Assembly (NCBI GenBank): GCA_013215385.1
Contig: JABSOY010000012.1
Coordinates: 124,001-188,000 of the forward strand
Length of the DNA stretch: 64,000 bases
Direction of reading: 5' to 3'
Source: Colwellia sp.
GTDB lineage: Bacteria; Pseudomonadota; Gammaproteobacteria; Enterobacterales; Alteromonadaceae
The position numbers and the translations under genes are program-made. Numbering within the stretch: the first letter of the stretch is position 1; each line of letters begins with the position of its first letter. Shown one piece after another: positions 55,923 to 64,000 of the stretch. Under the pieces are notes generated by a model, which saw only the letters and a list, made by a program, of their open reading frames with translations, did not search any database and had not been told where the DNA came from.

Positions 55923-56690
55923 ATGGGCATTATCTTTGCTTTAATAATTGCATTAGTCATCATAGTGGTGGCCGTGGGTGCTATACAGCAACATAAAGAA
56001 AAACAAGAAAAAGAAAATCGTCTCAAAGCGTCTAAACAAAAAGCAATTATTGATGAAAGTGAAGAGCTTATTGTTAACCTTGCTAACTTACCGAGCAATC
56101 CAACTGTTATTAACATTCTCAATCGTCGCAGTTTAAATGCAGCAAGAGCGATGAAAGAAATTTTGCCTGATTCAAAATCAATAAGAAACAAGGTTGGTGA
56201 ATTAGAAGCAAGGTTAAATGCTTCAGAAGATTTAGCTGGTGCGCATTCGGAAAAAGAAGAGAAGTTTGTATTACCCGACAACGAACAACAGCTTGTTAGT
56301 ATTTTACAATGTATCAAACGACTACGAGCGACACTAAAACATGAGCAAGCAAAAGGAGCGCTAGACGCTCAAACGTTCACTCATGAAGACAAAAAACTTG
56401 ATGCGATACAACTGCAAATTGGAGTTGAAAGTTTATTGAAACGTGGCAATATGGCTTACCAAAAAGAAATGCTTGGCTCAGCTCGACAATACTTTGAAAA
56501 AGCAATGCAAACGCTTTCGGCGCACCCGATACAAACAGAATACATAGCCAATAAAAAGGCTGAAGTAACAAGTCAATTAGAAGAAATAACTAACGCACTT
56601 AAGAGTACCAATGCTAAAGATGCGGCGAAAAAAGCCAAAGATCAAGAAGATGATTTGGATATGTTGTTTCAACCTAAGAAAAAATGGTAG
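55923..56690 (+). CDS. membrane-anchored coiled-coil/TPR-like protein, unknown function
   Basis: 255 aa. One N-terminal TM helix (residues 2-21, IIFALIIALVIIVVAVGAI) then a charged, all-helical cytoplasmic part; the basic EKQEKENRLKASKQK after the helix suggests N-out/C-in. Near 170-215 LLKRGNMAYQKEMLGSARQYFEKAM is a TPR-like unit. The C-terminus DDLDMLFQPKKKW is a short acidic-then-basic tail. Conserved next to cysB in related genera as far as I recall. Not a known enzyme. Ends at a good terminator. Confidence 0.7.
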   Translation: MGIIFALIIALVIIVVAVGAIQQHKEKQEKENRLKASKQKAIIDESEELIVNLANLPSNPTVINILNRRSLNAARAMKEILPDSKSIRNKVGELEARLNASEDLAGAHSEKEEKFVLPDNEQQLVSILQCIKRLRATLKHEQAKGALDAQTFTHEDKKLDAIQLQIGVESLLKRGNMAYQKEMLGSARQYFEKAMQTLSAHPIQTEYIANKKAEVTSQLEEITNALKSTNAKDAAKKAKDQEDDLDMLFQPKKKW

Positions 56691-56712
56691 TAATTGATTT
56701 TTAACACACTTC

Positions 56713-56737
56713 AAACCAGCATTTTTGCTGGTTTTTT
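56713..56737 (+). terminator. intrinsic terminator after the coiled-coil protein
   Basis: AAACCAGCA and TGCTGGTTT pair around a short T loop and run into TTTATTTTT on the plus strand, 23 bp past the stop. Confidence 0.88.
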
Positions 56738-56760
56738 ATTTTTCGGGGTAACATTTAAGC

Positions 56761-57141
56761 ATGAAAACTTCACCTAGTTATGTCCCCGTTATTAACCTGC
56801 CCTCTTTATTGAGAAAAGTGATAAAAGCGTATGCATTAAAAGCAGGAATACGTGACTGTGGCTGTGAACTGTATCGAATTGGCCGTTCAAGGAACTGGCA
56901 GCTTAAGGCTACATTTGAACAAATAGAGAATATAATTGATTTTATCATCACTTCAGAAGAGCCGAGTTGGCAGTGGCTAGCAACCTATTTAGCTACTCAA
57001 CGGCAAACATTGAGCCATGATGAACTTATTCGCATTGCAAAAATAAAACCCGATATTACAGTTAACCAATTAATGGCTCGTACAGATTGTACTATTGCTC
57101 AAGCTAGAAAAGTGATTGATGAATTAGAATGGCATGAATAA
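56761..57141 (+). CDS. small protein resembling the RRF_GI family (PF12614)
   Basis: 126 aa. The block INLPSLLRKVIKAYALKAGIRDCGCELYRIGRSRNWQL resembles small proteins annotated as ribosome recycling factor-like (RRF_GI) in Vibrio and Shewanella: SLPSLIHRIG...RVRRSRNWQ. The C-terminal part IKPDITVNQLMARTDCTIAQARKVIDELEW looks like a helix-turn-helix. It is not the true Frr. Cytoplasmic; function unproven. Followed by yaeQ in 78 bp. Confidence 0.5.
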   Translation: MKTSPSYVPVINLPSLLRKVIKAYALKAGIRDCGCELYRIGRSRNWQLKATFEQIENIIDFIITSEEPSWQWLATYLATQRQTLSHDELIRIAKIKPDITVNQLMARTDCTIAQARKVIDELEWHE

Positions 57142-57219
57142 TAGCTAATGAGAAACTATTAACCCTAGTCAAGAAGAGGTAATATAGATACATATCAACA
57201 TTTTAAATTACGGAAAAAC

Positions 57220-57753
57220 ATGGCACTTAAAGCAACAATTAATAAAGCCACCATACATCTGTCAGATATGGATAGAAACTATTATGACACGCTTAATTTA
57301 ACCATAGCCCAGCACCCTTCTGAAACGAATACTAGAATGATGGTTCGGTTATTAGCCTTTATCTTAAACGCCAATGAAAACTTACAATTTGGCAAAGGGG
57401 TAAGCGATGAAGATGAAGCCGCTATTTGGCAAATAAACTTTTCTGAAGAAATTGAATTATGGATAGAGCTGGGGCAACTTGATGAAAAACGGATCAAAAA
57501 AGCCTGTAATCGTTCTAAAAAAGTCATTCTTTATACTTACGGCAGTAGTGCTGAAACTTGGTGGAAACAATCACAAAATAAACTCCGTTTATTCAAAAAG
57601 CTCTCCGTAGAATGGGTAAGTCAAGAAACATGTGATGCCTTAACTAAACTTGTAGCTCGTTCTATGGAATTTCAATGTAGTATTCAAGATGGCCAACTAT
57701 GGTTAACTTCAGGTGACGATACCTTGTTGATTGAAACTACAAGTTTACAATAG
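57220..57753 (+). CDS. yaeQ: YaeQ-family protein
   Basis: 177 aa. MALKATINKATIHLSDMDRNYYDTLNLTIAQHPSETNTRMMVRLLAFILNA and DEAAIWQINFSEEIELWIELGQ are the YaeQ signature; family length is about 180. The fold is related to PD-(D/E)XK nucleases, but the role in vivo is unknown. Cytoplasmic. Same direction as the small upstream protein and the M28 peptidase. Confidence 0.95.
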   Translation: MALKATINKATIHLSDMDRNYYDTLNLTIAQHPSETNTRMMVRLLAFILNANENLQFGKGVSDEDEAAIWQINFSEEIELWIELGQLDEKRIKKACNRSKKVILYTYGSSAETWWKQSQNKLRLFKKLSVEWVSQETCDALTKLVARSMEFQCSIQDGQLWLTSGDDTLLIETTSLQ

Positions 57754-57794
57754 TAATGTGTGTAAAATTCCCACTAACCATAATGGAAGACAAA

Positions 57795-59159
57795 ATGACC
57801 ATAAAAAGACAACTTAAAAAAAATCGTCTAACGATAGCATTACTTACCGGACTAACTTTACTGTCTGCTTGTGGTGAGCAAGCCGTTCCTCCCGTTACCA
57901 TTGCCCCAATGACAGCGCAGCAAGTTGTAGCAGACATAACCTACCTTGCCAGTGATAATTTAAAAGGTCGGGCAAGCTTCTCTAAAGAAATTGACCAAGC
58001 AGGTGAATACATTAGCCAGCGTTTTAGTGAAATAGGCTTGACGCCACTTGAGGGTTATAAAAGCTTTGAACAAACCTTTAAAGTAACGAGTATCATGCCT
58101 AATGCTTTAGCTGTTTCATTAAATGGTAAAATAATTGCAGCAGAAAATTTAGCAATGGCTAGCACTATCGCTGAAATTTCATGGAAAAGCATCAGTGATG
58201 TTAATACGCATATTATTGGTGAAAACGATAATATGCGTGAAGTCATAGGTAAATTAAATCATGACGGTGGCCAGCATTTAGTGGTTATTCACTCTGCTCA
58301 TAGCAAAATGTTTGCGGGTTATAAAGGATATTTCGAACGAGGCCTAACTAAGTTAAACCTTGAACATCAAGGCGCTATCATTATGGCCTTAGCTGATGAC
58401 AGTGAATTAAGCACAATTGAAGTGAATGCAAGTACCACTATCGCTGAGAAAACGTTAACCAATATTGTCGCTATATTACCGGGTACCGATAAAAACCCTG
58501 CCACAGCTAAAGAAGTTATTTTGTATTCTTCACATTATGATCACTTAGGCCTGACTCCTGACGGTAAAGAGGTGTTCAATGGTGCTGATGACGATGCATC
58601 GGGTACATCTGCCGTTATTAACTTAGCACAACACTTTGCTAGCAAAGGTAATAATAAACGTACCCTGATGTTTAGCGCTTTCACTGCCGAAGAAATTGGC
58701 GGTTTTGGCTCTAAGTACTTTTCACAGCAATTAAACCCTGATGACATCATTGCCATGATCAACATTGAAATGATTGGTAAACCATCAAAATTTGGCGCAG
58801 GTACCATATGGATGACAGGTATGGAACGCTCTAATTTAGGTGAGTTACTTAATGAACGTTTGAAAAGTAAAAATACTGAAGTCTATAAAGACCCTTATCC
58901 TAAACAAGGTCTATTTTACCGCTCTGACAATGCAACACTTGCTCGCTTAGGTGTTCCTGCACATAGTTTTAGTAGTACGCAGTTAGATAAAGATCAGCAT
59001 TATCATCAAACTTCTGATGACATTAGCAGCTTAGACTTAGATTCTATGTATAAAGTTATTGAATCCTTGTCAGTTGCTACCCAAGGCCTTGTTGATGGCA
59101 CAATAACGCCAACACGTATCGATGTGAATAAAGTACGTGGCCAAGGTAAAATTTACTAA
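57795..59159 (+). CDS. M28-family zinc aminopeptidase, lipoprotein
   Basis: About 454 aa. ATG 57795 is chosen because GGAAG lies six bases upstream and the following sequence is a lipoprotein signal ending LLSAC (Cys about 25). Zinc ligands are visible: SSHYDHLG (His, Asp region), GADDDASGTSAV (bridging Asp), FTAEEIGGFGS (catalytic Glu and ligand Glu), INIEMIG (Asp/Glu position) and the final His in HYHQTSDD. Likely an outer-membrane-anchored, periplasmic aminopeptidase acting on imported peptides. Terminator follows directly. Confidence 0.93.
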   Translation: MTIKRQLKKNRLTIALLTGLTLLSACGEQAVPPVTIAPMTAQQVVADITYLASDNLKGRASFSKEIDQAGEYISQRFSEIGLTPLEGYKSFEQTFKVTSIMPNALAVSLNGKIIAAENLAMASTIAEISWKSISDVNTHIIGENDNMREVIGKLNHDGGQHLVVIHSAHSKMFAGYKGYFERGLTKLNLEHQGAIIMALADDSELSTIEVNASTTIAEKTLTNIVAILPGTDKNPATAKEVILYSSHYDHLGLTPDGKEVFNGADDDASGTSAVINLAQHFASKGNNKRTLMFSAFTAEEIGGFGSKYFSQQLNPDDIIAMINIEMIGKPSKFGAGTIWMTGMERSNLGELLNERLKSKNTEVYKDPYPKQGLFYRSDNATLARLGVPAHSFSSTQLDKDQHYHQTSDDISSLDLDSMYKVIESLSVATQGLVDGTITPTRIDVNKVRGQGKIY

Positions 59160-59180
59160 ATACCTTTAATGTATTAAACA

Positions 59181-59210
59181 AAAAAACCAGCAATACCTCG
59201 CTGGTTTTTT
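59181..59210. terminator. bidirectional terminator between M28 peptidase and GNAT genes
   Basis: AAAAAACCAGC and GCTGGTTTTTT pair perfectly around an 8-nt loop. It sits between convergent genes and can serve both. Confidence 0.92.
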
Positions 59211-59227
59211 CGTTTTTACTAGCATAG

Positions 59228-59689
59228 TTAGGGCTGACAGCACATTTGATATTCCACTTCATTTTGCCCGGTAACCACAAAACCGTGGCGTAAGTATAAA
59301 GAGATCACTGGGTTTGCTAACAGTACATTAAGCGTAAGTGGTAAATTTAAGTTTTTTGCTTTTGATTTAGCTAAGGTTAATACCTTACCTCCTATACCCT
59401 TTCCTTGATATTTAGGTGATATTTGCAATTGGCGGAGGTGTAATTTTCCTTTCATTAGACCGAGTTTAATTAAGCCGATGGGTTGCTTATCCAACAAAAT
59501 AATTGACGAATCATGAAAGCACTCATTAATCCGTGCTAAGTGCTGGTGTTCAGATAAATTTAATCCTGCTGAGATTAAGTGCTCGCCCATAGAAGCTTTT
59601 CTCAATCTCAATAAAAATGGGATGTCTGCTTGTTGTGCTTGCCGAAACCCTATGGTTACTTTTTTATGATCGTGCATGTATTTTACCAT
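59228..59689 (-). CDS. GNAT-family N-acetyltransferase
   Basis: 153 aa. VTIGFRQAQQADIPFLLRLRKASM is the beta1/alpha1 start; LHLRQLQISPKYQGKGIGGKVL holds the acetyl-CoA-binding Q/RxxGxG/A motif; PVISLYLRHGFVVTGQNEVEYQM is the end. Acceptor unknown. The start overlaps the EamA transporter gene by 26 bp, so the two are co-transcribed; an ATG at 59677 is an alternative start. Confidence 0.92.
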   Translation of the reverse strand: MVKYMHDHKKVTIGFRQAQQADIPFLLRLRKASMGEHLISAGLNLSEHQHLARINECFHDSSIILLDKQPIGLIKLGLMKGKLHLRQLQISPKYQGKGIGGKVLTLAKSKAKNLNLPLTLNVLLANPVISLYLRHGFVVTGQNEVEYQMCCQP

Positions 59690-60563
59690 AATGTTTTTTT
59701 ACCGTGTCACCCCATTGATAAATGGCTAAGCCAGTAATAATCGCCAATGCACCGATGACTAAATTAGTATTAATCACTTCATTGTTTAGTATCGCACCGA
59801 GTGAAATTGCAACCACAGGTGTGATCATCGTAATCAAGGCAACTGTGCTCGCCTTTAAACGCTGTAATACATAAAAATATGCAATAAATCCCACTAATGA
59901 GCCGACAACACCCAAGTATATAACACTAAATATTGATTTATTGCTCCACGTTTCATAAGGAACAGTTCCATCAAAAATTAGCCAAACTATTATAAAAAGA
60001 GGAATACTAAATAATAAAGTCCCCACGGTAGTTGCCATAGGATTAATCGCAACTTCAACACTTTTTACTAAGACGCCGCTTAAGCTAAAAAAGCTTACCG
60101 CTATCAGTACCGAAATCATGCCAATATAAGCGTCTTCTGCTAATGAAATATTGTCATAACAAACAATTGCCAGACCGGAGATCGCAACAGCCAATGCCAA
60201 TTTCTTCGCCAATGACAAAGACGCTTCAGCCAAAATACGCTTACTTAGAACTCCAGATAAAATCGGTGATAAACCAAAGATCAACGACATAAGGCCAGAG
60301 GAAATATATCCCGCAGCGATATAAGAGAACAACATGCCGCCAAAAACACCAATGGAAGAGAAGCTATAAAGTCTTAATGCTTGTTTATGCCAAGGAAATT
60401 CGATTTTGAACGCTTTTAATAATAAAAGTCCAGGTAGCACAGCTATCATCATACGTAATAGAACAGCAAGTGTGGGATGGATAGTTTCGCTACTCCAAAC
60501 AATGCCTAATGGTGTGGTTGACCAAATAATAATAACGGCAAGATAAGCGATAGGAACTGACAT
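59664..60563 (-). CDS. EamA/DMT-family transporter
   Basis: 299 aa with ten TM helices in two EamA repeats (about 5-135 and 150-285). Typical features: IIWSTTPLGIVWSSETIHP in helix 1, SLIFGLSPILSGVLSKRIL at the end of repeat 1, and ALITMITPVVAISLGAILNNEVI in repeat 2. Inner-membrane exporter of metabolites such as amino acids; substrate unknown. GGAGAT precedes the ATG. Overlaps the downstream GNAT gene, suggesting that the acetyltransferase acts with the transporter. Confidence 0.93.
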   Translation of the reverse strand: MSVPIAYLAVIIIWSTTPLGIVWSSETIHPTLAVLLRMMIAVLPGLLLLKAFKIEFPWHKQALRLYSFSSIGVFGGMLFSYIAAGYISSGLMSLIFGLSPILSGVLSKRILAEASLSLAKKLALAVAISGLAIVCYDNISLAEDAYIGMISVLIAVSFFSLSGVLVKSVEVAINPMATTVGTLLFSIPLFIIVWLIFDGTVPYETWSNKSIFSVIYLGVVGSLVGFIAYFYVLQRLKASTVALITMITPVVAISLGAILNNEVINTNLVIGALAIITGLAIYQWGDTVKKHYGKIHARS

Positions 60564-61089
60564 TTTAGATCTCCTTTAAACGTGTTTTAGCAATTGAATA
60601 ATTTAGGGGGAGTAAAACACTGAGGATAAAACATCGTAACCACAGTGTAGGACTGTGGCTAAAAAAGTTAAATTTTTTACTTAATAACACCACAAAAATA
60701 CGTTGCCATAACAGAAAAACACCAACGATTGACTATGACAGTCAGTCGATTTTGATAGAGACAATTATCAATAGTATTAATGGTTATGGTAAACATATAA
60801 ATTAAGGTTCTTTAATAAGTAAATTATATAAATACAAAAACGCACAGTAATATGCGATTAGAAATAATGGCGATATTTTTTAACTAAGTCAATGACCGTT
60901 ATCAAATAAATTTTGTCTATCGAATAAACATAAAGTGGTAAGTTATCAGGTATAAGCGCTGGTTATCGTTTTTTCATGACCTTTCATCGACGTACATAAA
61001 CTAATATCTAGGAAGACAGGATGTCTGAGAAAGGTCTGAACATAAAAAAGGCCCTCAATTGAAGGGCTTTTTATAATAAATGAGTCTTA
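60564..61089. other. non-coding region upstream of the EamA gene
   Basis: 526 bp. A hairpin CCACAGT/ACTGTGG with a 5-nt loop lies at 60640-60658, without a T-tract, 77 bp before the EamA start. The phnA-like terminator is at 61043-61073. Otherwise AT-rich with no convincing ORF. Confidence 0.5.
61043..61073 (-). terminator. intrinsic terminator of the PhnA-like gene
   Basis: AAAAAGGCCCT and AGGGCTTTTT pair with one bulged G. It lies 17 bp past the gene's stop and ends in T on the minus strand. Confidence 0.82.
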
Positions 61090-61659
61090 TTATGCTTTTT
61101 TCAAATACGCCGAAACTAACACAATGCGCGTACCGTTTACTTTTCCTTCAATGTGCTCTGGGTTATCGGTTAGCGTAATACCACGGACCATAGTGCCCTG
61201 CTTAGCCGTAAAGTTTGCGCCTTTTACTTTTAAATCTTTAATAAGGGTCACATCATCGCCATCTTGTAATTCAGTGCCGTTACTATCTCGAGTCGGCCCT
61301 TCACGTTCTGCCGCGGCAATACCTTGTTCAGCCCATGTTTTTACATCATCTTCCATGTAAATCATTTCTAGGGCATCCTGCGCCCAGCTTTCAGATGAAA
61401 GTTTGTGCAGCATCCGGTACGACATAACTTGTACTGCTGGCTCTTGATTCCACATGCTGTCATTTAAACAACGCCAATGGTTAATATCTAGCGCTGAGTC
61501 GCCATTAATTTGTGCAGTACAAGTGCCGCAAATATATACACACTGCTGAGCACTTAAATCACTAGTAGGGGGCACTGGAAATACAGTTAAGCTATCAGTT
61601 GATGTACATAATTCACAGCTAGTATTACTACGTGCTTTTAAAGCATTTTCGGTAGGCAT
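61090..61659 (-). CDS. PhnA-domain protein
   Basis: 189 aa. N-terminal zinc ribbon-like part with CELCTSTDSL and YICGTCTAQI (four cysteines), then the C-terminal PhnA domain with DSNGTELQDGDDVTLIKDLKVKGANFTAKQGTMVRGI and EGKVNGTRIVLVSAYLKK. Despite the name, PhnA of this type is not proven to act on phosphonates (phosphonoacetate hydrolase is a different protein). No phosphonate genes are nearby. Cytoplasmic. Confidence 0.9.
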   Translation of the reverse strand: MPTENALKARSNTSCELCTSTDSLTVFPVPPTSDLSAQQCVYICGTCTAQINGDSALDINHWRCLNDSMWNQEPAVQVMSYRMLHKLSSESWAQDALEMIYMEDDVKTWAEQGIAAAEREGPTRDSNGTELQDGDDVTLIKDLKVKGANFTAKQGTMVRGITLTDNPEHIEGKVNGTRIVLVSAYLKKA

Positions 61660-61860
61660 AATATTATTCCACTAATTTTGGAGAGTATAATTTTTGGCTA
61701 TTATGCCTGTAAATATAGTGGTTCGCTAGGCACTTAAATACAATAACGATGAATGCCTTTACTGCTGTGTATTATTATAATGATTAATCACTTGCTGATT
61801 AGCTAATTGGCAAAGACTTTCTTTTTTAGCTTTGCTGTCAGCACTGGTTTCGTTAACGTT

Positions 61861-62106
61861 TTATCGAACGCTAGTAGTGACGACTTTTTCAAGTTCAGCA
61901 ATTGACATGGTAGGAATAAATTCATTTTCACGGTCAGCCGATGGGAATGAAGGTACTTGATTATGTTGTTGCTGCGCTGAATAAGTATTTGACTGGCTAC
62001 TTGTCTGATGTGGGGGTGTTACCGCCCTATTCACTGCTTTCACAGTGGGGATAACCGAAATTTTGTGAGGGTTAGTAACTAAAGATTGAGAAAGTGAATT
62101 CATCAT
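61861..62106 (-). CDS. small low-complexity protein, unknown function
   Basis: About 81 aa if started at the first of two adjacent ATG codons (62104-62106); a longer frame to 62151 would run through a hairpin. Rich in Ser, Gln, Asn and Pro (TPPHQTSSQSNTYSAQQQHN), likely disordered, ending EFIPTMSIAELEKVVTTSVR, the only part with predicted helix. No signal peptide. Not recognised; could be a non-coding frame, though it stays open without a break and the composition is not random. Confidence 0.45.
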   Translation of the reverse strand: MMNSLSQSLVTNPHKISVIPTVKAVNRAVTPPHQTSSQSNTYSAQQQHNQVPSFPSADRENEFIPTMSIAELEKVVTTSVR

Positions 62107-62110
62107 ATTA

Positions 62111-62140
62111 ACCGCCATCAAGTAATAATATAATGGCGGT
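62111..62140. repeat. inverted repeat just upstream of the small ORF
   Basis: ACCGCCAT (62111-62118) and ATGGCGGT (62133-62140) pair perfectly around a 14-nt AT-rich loop. On the minus strand the stem ends four bases before the proposed ATG, so it would affect its ribosome binding. Confidence 0.6.
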
Positions 62141-62172
62141 ATTTCAATCAATTTTAAAACATAATTTGTAAA

Positions 62173-62208
62173 GCTTTGTTATTTTCAACCGTACAATTGC
62201 AACAAAGC
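62173..62208 (-). terminator. weak terminator-like hairpin after sstT
   Basis: GCTTTGTT and AACAAAGC pair around a 20-nt loop, 17 bp past the sstT stop, followed on the minus strand by TTTACAAATT. The long loop makes it weak. Confidence 0.4.
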
Positions 62209-62224
62209 CCTTTTCTTATAGCTG

Positions 62225-63463
62225 TTAATCTAAGTTTTTAGTGATATGGTGCGAAGCCGCAGCAGTAAACACCACATCAGTAGAGCTATTTAGTGCAGTT
62301 TCGGCTGAGTCTTGAATAACACCAATAATGAAACCTATCGCGACAACTTGCATAGCAATGTCAGTGTTGATACCAAACAAACCACAAGCCAATGGAATAA
62401 GTAGCAACGAACCACCAGCAACACCAGAAGCCCCACAAGCTGAAACTGAGGCGATAACACTTAATAAAAGAGCAGTAGCAAAGTCTACTTCAATATTTAA
62501 GGTATTTGCCGTAGCAAGTGTTAATACCGTAATAGTGATGGCAGCTCCAGCCATGTTAATGGTTGCACCTAAAGGAATCGAAACTGAATAAGTATCTTCG
62601 TGTAAATCGAGCTTTTCACACAACGCCATATTTACCGGAATGTTCGCAGCAGAGCTTCGAGTAAAAAACGCAGTAATGCCTGATTCTTTTAAACAAGTAA
62701 GTACTAACGGATAAGGGTTTTTACGCATAATTAAATAGACAATCAACGGATTCACGATAAGCGCAATGATTAACATAGATCCTAACAGCACTAAAACTAA
62801 GTGGCTAAATTCACCTAGTGTATCAAAGCCAGTAGTTGCAACTGTATTAGCGACTAGCCCCATAATACCCAATGGTGCAAAACGAATAACTAATCTGACA
62901 ATACTTGAAATAGCTTCAGCAAAGTCGTGGACCATTACTTTTGTCGATTCGCTGCCTTTTTTCAACGCAAAACCTAAACCTAAGCCCCAAGCTAAAATGC
63001 CAATAAAATTACCAGTTACAACAGCGTTAAAAGGGTTGTCTACTATTTTAAATGCTAGGGTTGATAACACTTCACCTAGACCTTGTGGTGGGTTGGCATT
63101 AGCACCTACTAAGTCTAAAGTTAACTGCACAGGAAAGGCAAAACTTAACACTACTGCAACTAACGCTGCACTTATGGTACCGACTAAATAGAGCCCGACG
63201 ATAGGCTTTAACTTAGCATCACTATTAGGTTTTTGATTCGCGATAGAAGAAGCGACTAACACTAAGACTAAAATAGGCGCAACGGCTTTTAATGCGCTGA
63301 CAAATAAACTCCCTAGCATGGCGAATGACTTAGCAATTTCAGGTGATATAAGTGCTATTACAATCCCAAAAACAATAGCGATAATGATTTGATTTACAAT
63401 ATTAATAGATTGAAGCTTGCCAAAAAGTGACTGGTTTTCTAATGAAGTATTTTCTGTTGTCAT
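62225..63463 (-). CDS. sstT: serine/threonine:Na+ symporter
   Basis: 412 aa against 414 in E. coli SstT. Dicarboxylate/amino-acid:cation symporter fold with eight TM helices and two hairpins. [69 protein letters not shown] and [26 protein letters not shown] are the SstT-specific blocks, the last being the re-entrant loop. Imports L-serine and L-threonine with Na+. Fits the serine dehydratase sdaA elsewhere in the window. Confidence 0.95.
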   Translation of the reverse strand: MTTENTSLENQSLFGKLQSINIVNQIIIAIVFGIVIALISPEIAKSFAMLGSLFVSALKAVAPILVLVLVASSIANQKPNSDAKLKPIVGLYLVGTISAALVAVVLSFAFPVQLTLDLVGANANPPQGLGEVLSTLAFKIVDNPFNAVVTGNFIGILAWGLGLGFALKKGSESTKVMVHDFAEAISSIVRLVIRFAPLGIMGLVANTVATTGFDTLGEFSHLVLVLLGSMLIIALIVNPLIVYLIMRKNPYPLVLTCLKESGITAFFTRSSAANIPVNMALCEKLDLHEDTYSVSIPLGATINMAGAAITITVLTLATANTLNIEVDFATALLLSVIASVSACGASGVAGGSLLLIPLACGLFGINTDIAMQVVAIGFIIGVIQDSAETALNSSTDVVFTAAASHHITKNLD

Positions 63464-63569
63464 ATTTTTTCTTATTTTAGTTATTGTTCTTATTATAAGA
63501 TAACGTGTCGATGAAGATTTTTACCACTTATTCACCGCTACTGTCTAGTTTATTCGTTACATGGTGGAT

Positions 63570-64000
63570 TTATAAAGACGGTTCACCACCATTCAATGAA
63601 ATAGCAAAAGCTGCCTCTTCGTTATCCGCTAAATAGCCCTTACAGATAAACTGCCCTGCTACAGCGACCAATTCATTGTCATAAAATATAAAAGGTAATC
63701 TTTTTCTTTGCCATGGCGGTATCGAGAGTTCTTGTAATACTTTTTTTAAGGAGCGTGAGTGCTGTCGGTATTGCGGCAAACATTTAGGGTTATCGTGAGA
63801 AAAGCGAATTGAGACTACTTGATTAACAGTTGGTTTTTTGATTAATCCTTGCCAGTTCCTTTTGTTTTTTTCTTCTCTCGAGCGTGTCGAAAAGATCAAG
63901 ACACCTAACTCATCAGGAAGGTTAATATTTAAAGGCGTGTTATCCGTTATAGCAGCGAAATTTATAGTTTGCTGCCATGATGAAATATCTTGAAAAATTT
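63570..64000 (-). CDS. tilS: tRNA(Ile)-lysidine synthase, C-terminal part
   Basis: The minus-strand frame is open from the right edge to TAA at 63570-63572 (about 142 codons, start outside the window). TilS modifies C34 of tRNA-Ile2 to lysidine so that it reads AUA. The C-terminal TilS domain is recognised by SIRFSHDNPKCLPQYRQHSRSLKKVLQE and SIPPWQRKRLPFIFYDNELVAVAGQFIC. Upstream of it the frame continues without a break through INFAAITDNTPLNINLPDEL. The catalytic PP-loop domain is not in the window. Confidence 0.88.
   Translation of the reverse strand, partial: IFQDISSWQQTINFAAITDNTPLNINLPDELGVLIFSTRSREEKNKRNWQGLIKKPTVNQVVSIRFSHDNPKCLPQYRQHSRSLKKVLQELSIPPWQRKRLPFIFYDNELVAVAGQFICKGYLADNEEAAFAISLNGGEPSL

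Noticed and set aside
60640-60658. Terminator upstream of the EamA gene
   Set aside because: The hairpin is perfect but has no T-tract on either strand, so it is noted only as a hairpin.
62766-63191. 141-codon plus-strand ORF within sstT
   Set aside because: Antisense to a clear transporter; its composition mirrors the hydrophobic codons of sstT.

Overview
The window is AT-rich chromosomal DNA from a marine gammaproteobacterium of the Alteromonadales, most likely Colwelliaceae (Colwellia or Thalassotalea-like). This rests on recognisable proteins: GlnRS, Mfd followed by a CsiV-like protein, class I fumarase, SdaA, CysB, SstT, YaeQ, a DUF2375/TIGR02922-type small protein, and the dense set of c-di-GMP and histidine-kinase genes. 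The lineage call is an inference. I saw no rRNA, tRNA, prophage, insertion sequence or CRISPR array. A gene is cut at each edge: an M4-type protease propeptide at the left and the TilS C-terminus at the right.

Layout. (1) 1-2.7 kb: M4 protease N-terminus and glnS with promoter and terminator. (2) 3.0-15.4 kb: the most unusual region, two divergent arms of exported proteins. The minus arm runs FlgT-N-like protein, CsgG-domain lipoprotein, CsgG-like/eight-FN3 protein, small secreted protein. The plus arm runs LPP20-domain protein, MltC-like lytic transglycosylase, second LPP20 protein, GNA1162-like/FN3/beta-helix lipoprotein, third LPP20 protein. The arms are separated by 188 bp in which two promoters appear to share a palindromic -35 element. 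LPP20/FlgP, FlgT and FlgO/CsgG-like parts are those of the Vibrio flagellar H-ring/outer-membrane disc and of the curli exporter, but no flagellin, rod, hook or curlin gene is present. I propose an uncharacterised envelope-spanning or surface complex with its own peptidoglycan-opening enzyme.

(3) 15.7-21.3 kb: a tightly overlapping minus-strand operon of periplasmic binding protein, hybrid kinase, CheY-like regulator and REC/degenerate-GGDEF/EAL protein. (4) 21.6-30.1 kb: housekeeping and conserved unknown genes (DUF1456, mfd, csiV, DUF1244, rsuA). (5) 30.4-35.0 kb: a second signalling pair, multi-PAS hybrid kinase and REC-EAL. (6) 35.0-39.4 kb: a long non-coding stretch with a candidate small RNA or attenuator, then a LysE-type exporter, Mpo1-like, DUF1697, AraC/GyrI-like and a DUF2178-like/XRE pair with an inverted-repeat operator. 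(7) 39.4-49.1 kb: TPR hybrid kinase with HPt, a small ORF, a NaChBac-like ion channel, a YcbL-like hydrolase, an NSS transporter, a palindromic repeat element, a GGDEF enzyme and rmuC. (8) 49.2-64 kb: metabolism and conserved genes (fumarase, pabB, Nudix, sdaA, cysB, yaeQ, M28 peptidase, GNAT, EamA, PhnA-like, sstT, tilS), several separated by clear intrinsic terminators.

Start codons were moved downstream from the longest reading frame where a shorter start has a better ribosome-binding site or matches known homologues. All family assignments come from reading the translated sequence; no database search was run.
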